Part shown: positions 1-6,965 of the stretch, one piece after another
How positions within the stretch are numbered: position 1 is the stretch's first letter
How the letters are laid out: each line of letters opens with the position of its first letter
Source of the DNA: an uncultured Alphaproteobacteria bacterium
GTDB lineage: Bacteria > Pseudomonadota > Alphaproteobacteria > Micropepsales > Micropepsaceae
Direction: 5' to 3'
Assembly: GCA_903922545.1 (NCBI GenBank)
Contig: CAIXUE010000096.1
Span: 1-10,125, forward strand
Length of the DNA stretch: 10,125 nt
The notes under the pieces: generated by a model
What the model saw: the letters and a program-made list of their open reading frames with translations, nothing else
Told to the model about the DNA's origin: nothing
Database searches by the model: none
Translations under genes and position numbers: made by a program

Positions 1-45
1 CACTTGATCCGCATTATTGGCACATTTGGAACAAGACAAGACAAA

Positions 46-67
46 GCTCGAGGCTTAGGCTCGAGGC
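46..67. repeat. 9-bp direct repeat just before the GMC start codon
   Basis: GCTCGAGGC occurs at 46-54 and again at 59-67, separated by TTAG. Each copy contains the self-complementary CTCGAG, so the pair could also fold as a 6-bp stem. The second GAGG is only one base from the ATG at 68 and is too close to be a good ribosome binding site; the first GAGG is about 14 bases away, which is rather far. The start at 68 therefore rests on protein similarity more than on a clean Shine-Dalgarno. Confidence 0.4.
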
Positions 68-1588
68 ATGAGCGCGATTTTGGATGCCCGCACCCTTCCC
101 GCAGGCACCGTCCTGACGCCGGACCTGGCGATCATCGGGGGCGGCCCGGCCGGTATTTCGCTGGCGCTGGCGCTCCAGGACAGCGGCCACAGCATCCTGT
201 TGCTGGAATCCGGTGGCATGAATTTCGATTCCAAAACCCAGGCACTTTACGCGGGCCGCGAGAGCGGCGTCGCCTTTACCGCCCTGGATGGGGGACGGCT
301 TCGTTTTCTGGGCGGCAGCACCAACCATTGGGGCGGCTGGTGCCGGCCTCTGGATGCGATCGATTTCGAGGCGCGCGACTGGCTGCCCCATTCCGGCTGG
401 CCGTTTGGGCCAAGCGAACTTGCGCCCTATTTTCCCAAAGCCCAGGCCATGGTCGAGGCTGGGCACTGGACCTATGACAGCACGCCTTCGGTGTTGGGCG
501 ATGAAAGCCCGGTGATGCCGCTGGGCGCTGGCGGTGTTTACACAAGCTGGTTTCAATTCTCGCGCACGCCCGGCGATATTCTGCCGACGCATTTTGGCAC
601 CCGCTACCAGAGCGATTTGAAAAAAGCCGAAAAAATAACGCCGCTTCTGCATGCCAATGTCACCGGTATCCGGCTTTCCAAAGACGGCGGCCATGTCGAT
701 CACCTGGATGTCGCCACCCTGAATGCGGCGGGTGGTGGCCCCGACAAGCAGTTCACCGTCAAGCCGCGCTATGTGGTTCTGGCGGTCGGCGGAATCGAAA
801 ATGCCCGTCTGCTGCTGGCGTCGAATGATGTGATGACGCCGGGCATCGGCAACCAGAATGACATGGTCGGGCGCTTCTTCGCGGATGAGCCGATCCCCCG
901 CGATACCGCGACCCTGGTGGTGTTCGGCGGGGCGCTGCCCGCTTTCTATACCAACTTCACCACGCTTTCGAACGGCGCGATTGTGCGCGGCGCGATGGCG
1001 CCAACCGCTGCCTTCGCACACGGCGCCAAGGTCACCGGCTCCCTCACCACCGTGGATGATCCGGTGAAGCTGGATGCGGCGGGCGTGGCGGCCGTGGTGG
1101 CCACGGCGCAGGCGCTGGGCGTGGATGCGTCAGGCGCCAAGGCCTATTCGCTGGGCTGCGGGCTGGAGCTGGCGCCCGATCCTGAACGGCGGCTGACCTT
1201 AAGCGGCGCGCGCGATGCGCTGGGCATGCCACGGCTGAAACTGGCCATGACGGTGAGCGACGAGGATTTTGCGCGCTACCGGCGCACGCTTTCGGAACTG
1301 GGGCGGCAATTGCTGGCGGCCAAGACCGGCATGATCAAGCTGAATTACAGCCGGCGCGAAGAATGGGTGAAAGTGCTGGATTGGGGCAATCATCACATGG
1401 GTTCGACCCGGATGAGCGATGATCCCAAAACCGGCGTGGTGGACGCGCAGAGCAAAGTTTATGGCGTGGGCAATCTGTATGTGGCGGGAAGTTCGGTGTT
1501 CCCCACCTATGGCGCGTCCAATCCCACTTTGAATCTGGTGGCGCTGACGCTGCGGCTGGGCGAGCATTTGAAAAAGGCCATGGCATGA
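68..1588 (+). CDS. GMC-family FAD-dependent oxidoreductase (dehydrogenase large subunit)
   Basis: Flavoprotein of the glucose-methanol-choline family, expected to oxidise an alcohol or sugar-like substrate. The 506-residue protein opens with a Rossmann FAD-binding motif, GGGPAG at about residues 24-29, followed by the acidic ribose-binding E47 at the end of beta-2. A second FAD-contact segment with NHWGG lies near residue 90. The carboxyl end is the typical GMC block: HH at 442-443 in HHMGSTRM, and ASNPT with N485, which supply the catalytic His/Asn pair, next to the AGSSVFPT FAD loop. Length suits the bacterial dehydrogenase branch. It has no signal peptide of its own. Its stop overlaps the start of the next gene by 4 bases (ATGA at 1585-1588), so the two are almost certainly co-translated. 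The small neighbour has a Tat signal, as in gluconate/fructose dehydrogenase complexes where the partner carries the flavoprotein out. The substrate is unknown. Confidence 0.93.
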   Translation: MSAILDARTLPAGTVLTPDLAIIGGGPAGISLALALQDSGHSILLLESGGMNFDSKTQALYAGRESGVAFTALDGGRLRFLGGSTNHWGGWCRPLDAIDFEARDWLPHSGWPFGPSELAPYFPKAQAMVEAGHWTYDSTPSVLGDESPVMPLGAGGVYTSWFQFSRTPGDILPTHFGTRYQSDLKKAEKITPLLHANVTGIRLSKDGGHVDHLDVATLNAAGGGPDKQFTVKPRYVVLAVGGIENARLLLASNDVMTPGIGNQNDMVGRFFADEPIPRDTATLVVFGGALPAFYTNFTTLSNGAIVRGAMAPTAAFAHGAKVTGSLTTVDDPVKLDAAGVAAVVATAQALGVDASGAKAYSLGCGLELAPDPERRLTLSGARDALGMPRLKLAMTVSDEDFARYRRTLSELGRQLLAAKTGMIKLNYSRREEWVKVLDWGNHHMGSTRMSDDPKTGVVDAQSKVYGVGNLYVAGSSVFPTYGASNPTLNLVALTLRLGEHLKKAMA

Positions 1589-1926
1589 AGATTTCGCGGC
1601 GCACAGCGGGATTGGGTGCGGTTGCGGGGGTACTGGGCATTGCCGCCGCCGGATACCACCATATGTTTGGCGGCTGGTACCTGCCCACCGCCTATGACGA
1701 TCTTTTGCATCAGATCGTGGATCGCGGCTATGCGGCGCAGCTGGGTCAGGCTTTGCCGCACGCCGATGTTGCGCCGCTGGCGGCGAAACTGCGCCAACCG
1801 GGCTTTGCGCTTTCCGCGCGGGCCCGCGCCGATGCGGCGGCGGGACGGGTGACGGAAGCGGCGGGCTGGGTGGTGCCGGAAACGGTGGCCCTTTACGCGC
1901 AACTGGCGGCGGGCGTGGAGCGGTAA
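1585..1926 (+). CDS. small Tat-signal partner subunit of the GMC dehydrogenase
   Basis: Short protein of 113 residues. It begins with a Tat-like signal: SRRTAGL at residues 4-10 (twin arginine, then Leu), then a hydrophobic Gly/Ala-rich stretch to about residue 24. The mature part is about 85 residues, with no cysteines for haem or iron-sulfur, and ends in a helix containing WVVPETVALYAQLAA. Such small, poorly conserved proteins beside GMC dehydrogenases resemble the subunit-3 type of gluconate 2-dehydrogenase, which helps maturation and takes the signal-less flavoprotein through the Tat pore. That role is inferred from the 4-base ATGA overlap and the signal, not from a diagnostic domain. No cytochrome subunit follows: the next gene is convergent, starting its 3' end only 21 bases on, so the electron acceptor is not encoded here. 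Confidence 0.72.
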   Translation: MKISRRTAGLGAVAGVLGIAAAGYHHMFGGWYLPTAYDDLLHQIVDRGYAAQLGQALPHADVAPLAAKLRQPGFALSARARADAAAGRVTEAAGWVVPETVALYAQLAAGVER

Positions 1927-1947
1927 GAAGGTCAGCTGTTTCCAGCG

Positions 1948-2398
1948 TCAGCCGTAAGCAAAGTCCGGCTTACTCTGCCCGACTTCGATAATATAGCCGT
2001 CGGGATCGCGGATGTAGCAGCGTGTCTCGCCATATTTGTCCATCGGTTCGGTGATGAATTCGGCGCCGCGGCTTTTCCACAATTCATAACAGGCCTGAAT
2101 ATCGGCAACGCGGATATTCATAAAGCTGTCGATCCTATCGGGATCTGCAAGAGTGCTGAGCGTCACTGTGGGTTTGTCCGGCGTGGGTCCGCCGCCGACA
2201 TTGACGATGAGCCAGGTGTTGGCGATCTGGATGTAGCCGGGGGCACCGCTGATGTCCCCCCGGGCTCAGAATGCGCCCGCCAAAGACCTTCTCGTAAAAT
2301 TGCGCCGACCGTTCGATATCGGCGACGGTGATGAAATGCGCGACGGAGAAGCCTTCGCGCGGCGGCATTTCATAATTTTTCTGTTCGACCTGTACCAT
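1948..2398 (-). pseudogene. VOC-family (glyoxalase/dioxygenase fold) protein, apparent one-base frameshift
   Basis: Read from the ATG at 2398, the first half (MVQVEQKNYEMPP..., with VAHFITVADIERSAQFYEKVFGG) is a standard VOC beta-alpha-beta opening. The frame then breaks. The second half continues in another frame from about 2250: an ANTWLIVNVGGG strand, FMNIRVADIQACYELW, and the closing RCYIRDPDGYIIEVGQ with the family's metal-ligand Glu. Removing one base from the six-C run at 2256-2261 (plus strand) joins them into one 149-residue protein, the normal length for one VOC protein. GGAGG lies 5-6 bases before the start. The gene follows the cupin stop by 11 bases, so they form an operon. VOC proteins include metal-dependent lyases, isomerases, dioxygenases and resistance proteins; the substrate cannot be told. 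Whether the frameshift is real or a sequencing error in a homopolymer cannot be decided here. Confidence 0.82.
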
Positions 2399-2409
2399 GG
2401 AGCCTCCGG

Positions 2410-2850
2410 TCAGTTGTTCGGGATTGCGCGCGCCGGGGTTGGCGATTTGATCGAAGTCGCCAGGAACACCACCGGCACTGTGCCTATATTTGCCCACATA
2501 TGATTGGTGCCCTTGATGTTTAAAATGGTTGCCCCCGGACCATAAGCGGTGGGCGCGCCGCCTTTGCGTGCATCGGTCAGGGTACCGGAAATAATATGCA
2601 CGATTTCGGGCGCGCCGGCATGGCTGTGCATGGCGCGGCCGGTGCCGGGCGCGATGGTGTAGAGATTTTGGGTGAAGCGATAAGTCTTCATCTGGGGAAA
2701 TTCGTCCGTCAGATCGACATCCGCCAGGCTGACGGGCGGTGCGGCATTGGCGGGCACCATGCGCTCCCCACCCGGCGACGGCGTTTGGGCATGCGCCGCG
2801 CCGATCAGAGCGGCGGAAACAATCAGAAGACTTGTGATGGTGTTTTTCAC
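2410..2850 (-). CDS. secreted single-domain cupin protein
   Basis: The chosen start is GTG at 2850, because GGAGG (2856-2860 on the complementary strand) sits 5 bases before it and a Sec signal peptide begins there. An upstream ATG at 2886 would put 12 unlikely residues in front. The product is 146 residues: a signal peptide to about residue 21 (AHA then Q), then a cupin barrel. Motif 1 is seen as H75-S-H77 with E82, and motif 2 has H117 in GTNHMW, giving a likely mononuclear metal site. Small secreted cupins of this kind may be dioxygenases, isomerases or binding proteins; the reaction is not identifiable. It is the first gene of a pair with the VOC gene 11 bases downstream. The upstream ABC permease is on the same strand 87 bases away but is separated by a palindromic repeat, so a separate promoter is possible. 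Confidence 0.85.
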   Translation of the reverse strand: MKNTITSLLIVSAALIGAAHAQTPSPGGERMVPANAAPPVSLADVDLTDEFPQMKTYRFTQNLYTIAPGTGRAMHSHAGAPEIVHIISGTLTDARKGGAPTAYGPGATILNIKGTNHMWANIGTVPVVFLATSIKSPTPARAIPNN

Positions 2851-2904
2851 CGGTTCCTCCCATGCAGAAGACGATGAGCCTAACACGCGGGCGTGAGCGC
2901 GTAA

Positions 2905-2936
2905 GCCTGGATTCCCGCTTTCGCGGGAATGACAAA
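2905..2936. repeat. dispersed REP-like palindrome (ATTCCCGC-TTTC-GCGGGAAT)
   Basis: The core is a perfect 8-bp inverted repeat, ATTCCCGC at 2911-2918 and GCGGGAAT at 2923-2930, with a TTTC loop, flanked by CCTGG on the left and GACAAA on the right. The two strands read through as VIPAKAGIQ and SFPRKRESR, peptides seen in many false ORFs of proteobacterial genomes because this repeat is so widely dispersed. It lies 7 bases past the stop of the ABC permease and before the cupin promoter region. It could stabilise the permease mRNA 3' end or act as a weak terminator; there is no T run. Only one copy is visible in this window. Confidence 0.8.
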
Positions 2937-2937
2937 G

Positions 2938-5400
2938 TCATTCATAGCGCAGGGCAGAGACCGGTTTGGCGCGGGCGGCGATGAAGGATTGCAGCGAGAC
3001 CGTGGCCAGGGCGATAGCCAGCGCAAGCGCGCCAGCGGCGGCGAAGGTCCAGAGCGACAGCGTGATGCGGTAAGCAAAGCCGTTCAGCCAGACGTTCATG
3101 GCGTAATATGCGATGGGCCAGGCGATCAGATTGGCCCAGAGCACGGGCCGCGCAAATTCCCATGTCAAAAGCCGCACCACATCCGGCGTGGCGGCACCCA
3201 TGGCCTTCCTGATACCGATTTCCTTTGTGCGGCGTTCGGCGGTGGAGATCGCCAGGCCCATCAGGCCCAACGCTGCCAGGAAAACGGCAATACCGCAGAA
3301 GATGGCCAGCGCCTGCGCCTGGCGCAACATGGAAAGATAGAGATTCTGGATATAGGCCTGAACGAAGAAGCGGTCGGCAAGGCCATTGGCCGCCGCCGCC
3401 CAGTCGCGGTCAATCGCGGCCAGTGTCACAGGCACATCGCGGCCGGTAAGCTTGAGATTGATGGCGCGGAAACTTTCGGGACTGTCGGTATAGATCACCG
3501 GGCCGATGGCTTGCGCGAGCGACGCACCATTGCGGCCGGCGTTCAACATAAAATCAGGAACCACGCCGATGATCTGGCGGGGCGGGGCGTTCATGGCGAA
3601 AGAAAGTGTTTGCCCCACGGCAGCCGCGGGTGACGCAAAGCCCAGGCGGCGGACCGCGGTTTCATTCACCAGCATGGTGCGTTCGGCAGGCGCGGCATCG
3701 GGGCGGAACAGCCGGCCGGCGATGGGCTTGATGCCATAAAGCTCCAGCAGGCCGGGCTGGGCGCCGATGACTTCGGCCGGCAGAGTGCTGCCGTTTTTCA
3801 GCCGGAGCATGGTGATCACATTGTAACCGGAGAGAAGATTGCCGCAGTAGGCGCCGCGCACCCCGGGCAGTGCGCGCAAATTGTTCATCAGCGCGTCCTT
3901 GCAGGGGGCGCCGATACGGTCCAGCCCACGCAGCACCAGCATCTGGCCGGTATCCACACGCAAGGCGTCGCTGGTGGCGTAATCGCGCTGGCGGAAAACG
4001 GTGATGGCGGCGATGCAAAGGGTGATCAGGATGGCGAACTGCGCCGTGACCAGAACGCGGCGCAGGCGATTGGAACCGCCGGTGAACAGCCCCTGCCCTT
4101 TGAGAACAGCAGCGGGCCGGAAAGCGGACAGCACAAAGGCGGGATAAAGACCGGCGGATATGCCCAGCGCCAGGGTGCCCAGGAGAATGGCAACGGCCAG
4201 CGCGGGATCGCGCCAATAATCAAAAGCGCCGCCCGATTGCAGGACGGCGTTGACGTAAGGCAAGAGAATTTCGCTCAGCGCGACGGCGATGGCGGCGGCG
4301 ATCAACACAAGAACAAGAGATTCACCCAGGAACTGTATGATCAGGGCAGGCTTGCCCGCGCCCGAGACTTTGCGGATGCCCACTTCCAGGGCGCGGCGCG
4401 CGGAACGGGCGGTGGAAAGATTGACGAAGTTGCTGGCGGCGATGAACAGGATCAGCGCGGCGGTCAAGGCCGCCACATTGAGCAGGCCGTGAATGCCGGG
4501 ATTGAAGTCGGGAAAAAGATGCATCTGATCCAACCGGATCAGGCGCGCTTCATTGGTTTGCAGGGCATTTCTGGGGATGTTGTCCGCAAGGAAAGTGGGC
4601 AGCGCGGCCTGCAACGGATCAGGCGATGCGCCGGGCGCAAGCTGAACAAAAGTTTCGCCCAGATTGTACATCACGATGCCGTTTGCGCCGATGGCGGTGC
4701 CCGCAAGCCGCGCCGAAGTTGAGAACGGCGCCAGACCCGAGATGAAAATTCCGGTATCGATATCGGTGCCATTGACCGGCAGATCACGGATCACGGCGGC
4801 GACGATCATGGGATGCGTACCGCCGGGCAGCAGGGGCGGTGGGGCGCTGCCCGCGCCAAGGCCCAGCAGCGCCGGCTCGGGGTCGGTGATGACCTCAAGG
4901 CTCTGCCCCACCACATCATCGCGGCCGAAATATTTGCGCGCCATGGCCTGGGTGAGGACAAGATTTCCGGGGCGGGCCAGCGCGTGTTTGAGGTCGCCCG
5001 CATAAACGGGCAGCGGCATCACGGCAAAGAAATTGACGTCGGCCCAGGCGATTTTCTCAACCGCTTCGACATCGCCATGGCGCAGGCGGACATGGTCGCC
5101 GCTGAAAAGGCGCGTGGTGGCCTGAACCTGCGGAAATTTGAGTTTGAGCAGCGCGGCGAAGGCTGGATGGGTGTTGACGCCAAAATGCGCGGGCCGGCCG
5201 GAGACGGTGGTTTTGGTGGAGAAGAGATAGATCTGCCGGTGACCGGGGATGAAATGCTCAAAAGTCAGCTGGCCTCGGATCATCAAGCCGATCAGCAAGG
5301 CGGCGGTGATGCCGATGGAAAGACCCAGGATGCTGATGGCGGCATGGAGCTTGCCCCGGGCCAGATTGCGCAAGGCGGCGGCGAGAATATTGCGAAACAT
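2938..5400 (-). CDS. MacB/FtsX-type ABC transporter permease, two FtsX domains
   Basis: An 820-residue inner-membrane permease of the mechanotransmission (type VII) ABC class. The start is ATG at 5400, preceded by a GGGGAGGGG ribosome binding site; a start at 5439 is in frame but lacks support. Order: cytoplasmic amino end RNILAAALRNLARG, membrane segment about 20-43, a large periplasmic MacB-type domain about 45-300, a three-helix FtsX domain about 306-425 with the loop motif VGIRKVSGAGK at 340-350, a further membrane segment about 447-469, a second periplasmic domain about 470-690, and a second FtsX domain about 695-807 with KEIGIRKAMGA at 726-736. The protein ends VSALRYE, a common ending in the family. 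The duplicated layout means one chain may supply all eight helices. Members move lipoproteins, peptides or drugs, or transmit force to periplasmic enzymes. No ATPase or membrane-fusion gene lies in the window, so its partner must be elsewhere. Confidence 0.92.
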   Translation of the reverse strand: MFRNILAAALRNLARGKLHAAISILGLSIGITAALLIGLMIRGQLTFEHFIPGHRQIYLFSTKTTVSGRPAHFGVNTHPAFAALLKLKFPQVQATTRLFSGDHVRLRHGDVEAVEKIAWADVNFFAVMPLPVYAGDLKHALARPGNLVLTQAMARKYFGRDDVVGQSLEVITDPEPALLGLGAGSAPPPLLPGGTHPMIVAAVIRDLPVNGTDIDTGIFISGLAPFSTSARLAGTAIGANGIVMYNLGETFVQLAPGASPDPLQAALPTFLADNIPRNALQTNEARLIRLDQMHLFPDFNPGIHGLLNVAALTAALILFIAASNFVNLSTARSARRALEVGIRKVSGAGKPALIIQFLGESLVLVLIAAAIAVALSEILLPYVNAVLQSGGAFDYWRDPALAVAILLGTLALGISAGLYPAFVLSAFRPAAVLKGQGLFTGGSNRLRRVLVTAQFAILITLCIAAITVFRQRDYATSDALRVDTGQMLVLRGLDRIGAPCKDALMNNLRALPGVRGAYCGNLLSGYNVITMLRLKNGSTLPAEVIGAQPGLLELYGIKPIAGRLFRPDAAPAERTMLVNETAVRRLGFASPAAAVGQTLSFAMNAPPRQIIGVVPDFMLNAGRNGASLAQAIGPVIYTDSPESFRAINLKLTGRDVPVTLAAIDRDWAAAANGLADRFFVQAYIQNLYLSMLRQAQALAIFCGIAVFLAALGLMGLAISTAERRTKEIGIRKAMGAATPDVVRLLTWEFARPVLWANLIAWPIAYYAMNVWLNGFAYRITLSLWTFAAAGALALAIALATVSLQSFIAARAKPVSALRYE

Positions 5401-5671
5401 CAGGCCCCTCCCCGTGACGCTCGGCGCGCCGGACGGCAAATGGTAGCGCTGATTCAGGCTGGGGAGAAATGAAGCTGGGCCAGGCGTTTAAGCGAAGTTT
5501 GACGGCGAGAAATTTCAAAAAGTGTCCGGAAATGGACACCGGCATCTTGCAAATTCGTTTTGAAAAGCGCTCCGATTGCTACAGCTTGCGCTATACTTCG
5601 ATAGGAAGCGTCGCGATTAAGTTGTGCCCCGCTTTGCAGATTAAAACGCCCCCCACTTTAAAGAGGCTGCG
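5401..5671. promoter_or_regulatory. divergent intergenic region between the permease and the ATPase fragment
   Basis: This 271-base gap separates the minus-strand permease from the plus-strand low-GC genes and must hold the promoters of both. GC falls from left to right, marking the edge of the acquired stretch at about 5460-5510. It contains the dyad at 5522-5539 listed separately and a TATACT box at 5592-5597 that could be a -10 element for the plus strand, although no good -35 is spaced 16-18 bases before it. AGAGG at 5662-5665 is a fair ribosome binding site for the ATG at 5672. I see no RNA gene in it. Confidence 0.4.
5522..5539. promoter_or_regulatory. dyad GTGTCC-N6-GGACAC, candidate operator or activator site
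   Basis: GTGTCC at 5522-5527 and GGACAC at 5534-5539 form a perfect 6-bp inverted repeat around GGAAAT. The 12-base centre-to-centre distance puts the arms a little more than one helical turn apart, suiting a dimeric regulator. It lies about 120 bases before the permease start (minus) and about 130 before the Walker-A gene (plus). I looked for a sigma-54 GG-N10-GC promoter nearby and did not find one. Confidence 0.4.
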
Positions 5672-6121
5672 ATGATTTTAAAAAAAGCAACCATTGCAAA
5701 CTATCTCTCCATCACTGGATCGATTGAATTCGACTTAGATAATCGCGCAACGATCCTTCTAGGCGCCAACGATCACGGCAAATCAAATATATTGAAAGCA
5801 CTGTGCTGCCTAGCGGCGGCTGCAGAAGGAATCGATCTTCCAGTCGACCTTCGAGGCCAAATTGCAGCAAAGTGGGAAGAATCTAAGGATGTTGAAGGAA
5901 TAACTCGCGGAAAATGGTTTAAAGATACAGCCAAGAGCTTTCTCGATGGAGAGGAAGCGTCAAAGGTTGCTTTGGCCAGAACCTATGCGTTTCGATGCAG
6001 GGAAAAAAATGGCACTCCGATTGAAGGAATAGATCGAGAAGTCGCATTGGCGCTCTGCAATAGCATTGCAAAGGAATTGGCGCTGCCCAGTATCAAAGCC
6101 AAAGAGATTATCGAGGCTTAG
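5672..6121 (+). CDS. short Walker-A protein, likely truncated RecF/OLD-like AAA ATPase
   Basis: A 149-residue protein. Residues 1-50 match the amino end of the RecF/SMC/OLD-type ATPases: an opening strand ILKKATIANYLSI, an acidic strand IEFDLDNRATILLG, and a Walker A motif GANDHGKS at about residues 31-38, followed by the helix NILKAL. Complete relatives are several hundred residues long and have a signature motif, a Walker B Asp/Glu pair and a D-loop, often with a Toprim nuclease domain. None is present here, so it cannot be a normal ATPase. The remaining 100 residues are helical, charged and unrecognised. They may be native insert sequence or a fusion made by a deletion. AGAGG lies 6 bases before the ATG. 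Base composition is much more A+T-rich than the flanks, as is the next gene's, and together they look horizontally acquired. Defence-type ATPases share this amino end, but a defence role is only a guess. Confidence 0.6.
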   Translation: MILKKATIANYLSITGSIEFDLDNRATILLGANDHGKSNILKALCCLAAAAEGIDLPVDLRGQIAAKWEESKDVEGITRGKWFKDTAKSFLDGEEASKVALARTYAFRCREKNGTPIEGIDREVALALCNSIAKELALPSIKAKEIIEA

Positions 6122-6175
6122 CGGCGGCGGGACAAAATCGCTACCGCTCGATCATCGGGAACGGAATAGAACGAG

Positions 6176-6664
6176 ATGACTAAGCAACAAGAGATAGATG
6201 AAAAACACCTCGAGTGGCTAGTGGAGAACCGAAGTAAAAACTCAGGCCACTTCTATGGCACTTTTAAAAACTATTATTGCACAAGAAAAAAATTAGAAAA
6301 AAGTCGTCACTACAGCACTGCTCAAGAACTTCTCGGCGTTGCATTTTCGTTGTGGCCAAGTGTTTTTTTAGCAGACAAGAGCGGAGAGCCCGGAAGCTCT
6401 TTGAAAGACGCGAAAACTTTCCTAGCCACGATGCTGAGGGATAACGCGATAACTTATTCTCAAGACAGAATGAATAATAATTGGAGTTTCAATTTTTATA
6501 TCACGGTCGCTAAGAATCATCTTGAAGCACTGAATAAAAAATTCCCTGGCATTTTCGCGGATGGACTTAAAGTTCGTGAATCGCGCGCGCGATGGGAACA
6601 TTTGCAAGCGGCATTTGAAGCTGGCGTTACACAGTTTGGCGAGGTGCTTACTCAGACCAAGTAA
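6176..6664 (+). CDS. hypothetical protein of the low-GC island
   Basis: I do not recognise this 162-residue protein. It is charged and rich in Lys, Asn, Phe and Tyr, has no signal peptide or membrane segment, and looks largely alpha-helical. Visible landmarks are an aromatic cluster FYGTFKNYYC at about residues 26-35, an FLADK segment near 64, WSFNFYITVAKNHLEAL near 103-119, and a closing helix with ARWEHLQAAFEAG. There is no metal-binding or catalytic signature. It starts at ATG 6176, 54 bases after the Walker-A gene on the same strand, with only a weak purine-rich stretch (GGAAT) before it. A+T content is among the highest in the window, around 6241-6300 especially. It ends 40 bases before the headless crotonase copy. 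The shared strand and composition suggest it arrived with the Walker-A gene, perhaps as a partner. Confidence 0.6.
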   Translation: MTKQQEIDEKHLEWLVENRSKNSGHFYGTFKNYYCTRKKLEKSRHYSTAQELLGVAFSLWPSVFLADKSGEPGSSLKDAKTFLATMLRDNAITYSQDRMNNNWSFNFYITVAKNHLEALNKKFPGIFADGLKVRESRARWEHLQAAFEAGVTQFGEVLTQTK

Positions 6665-6703
6665 ACTCAAAAACCGCTACCCGGCTGTTATTTTTTGGCG
6701 CTG

Positions 6704-6940
6704 TTACCTGCCAATATACACCGGCGCCCGGTTCTGGGCTTCGGCGTCGCGGCCTTCCTGGAAATCGCGGGTGGCGTAGAGCGCGTTGTATTGCTTGCCC
6801 ATGGCGGCGAAAGCGGTGGGCTCGCCGCTGTCGATCGCCAGATGGGCCGAGGCCAGCGTCGCCTTGATGCCAAGCGGGCCGCAGGCGGCGACTTTTTCGG
6901 CGATGCGAATGGCGGCCTGGAGCGTGGCGGCGCTTGCAAA
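6704..6940 (-). pseudogene. headless second copy of the crotonase 3' end
   Basis: On the minus strand an open frame ending at TAA 6704-6706 encodes about 75 residues that match the carboxyl end of the crotonase at 7709-8667, from LQAAIRIAEKVAACGPLG to the ending AQNRAPVYIGR. Over about 205 aligned bases I count some 17-18 differences, roughly 91% identity, and most are synonymous; the protein changes I see are conservative (for example I/V, K/R, T/A, G/A, P/A). Upstream of about 6940 the match stops abruptly and the sequence becomes the 3' end of the HNH gene. There is no usable start codon before the copy, so it is a remnant. The mostly synonymous changes show that both copies were under selection for function before this one lost its 5' part. 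It forms a direct repeat with 7716-7930. Confidence 0.85.
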
Positions 6941-6965
6941 CCAGCTGTGGGACGCTGAAGACCGG

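Noticed and set aside
14..1021. Long antisense open frame (335 residues) across the GMC gene
   Set aside because: High-GC shadow of the GMC coding frame; Arg/Gly/Gln-rich, with no recognisable motif, while the plus-strand frame has a complete family signature.
2135..2941. Minus-strand frame of 268 residues as one gene
   Set aside because: It only joins the repeat-derived SFPRKRESR peptide, the wrong frame of the cupin, and the first part of the VOC gene.
2929..3633. Plus-strand open frame of 234 residues and a second at 4813-5472 opposite the permease
   Set aside because: Low-complexity Gly/Arg/Gln-rich shadows of the permease; no ribosome binding site or domain.
5534..5551. Sigma-54 promoter after the GTGTCC dyad
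   Set aside because: GG and GC dinucleotides are not spaced by 10 bases, so the -24/-12 rule fails on both strands.
6664..6703. T-run (6691-6696) after the orphan gene as a rho-independent terminator
   Set aside because: No convincing GC-rich stem precedes the T run.
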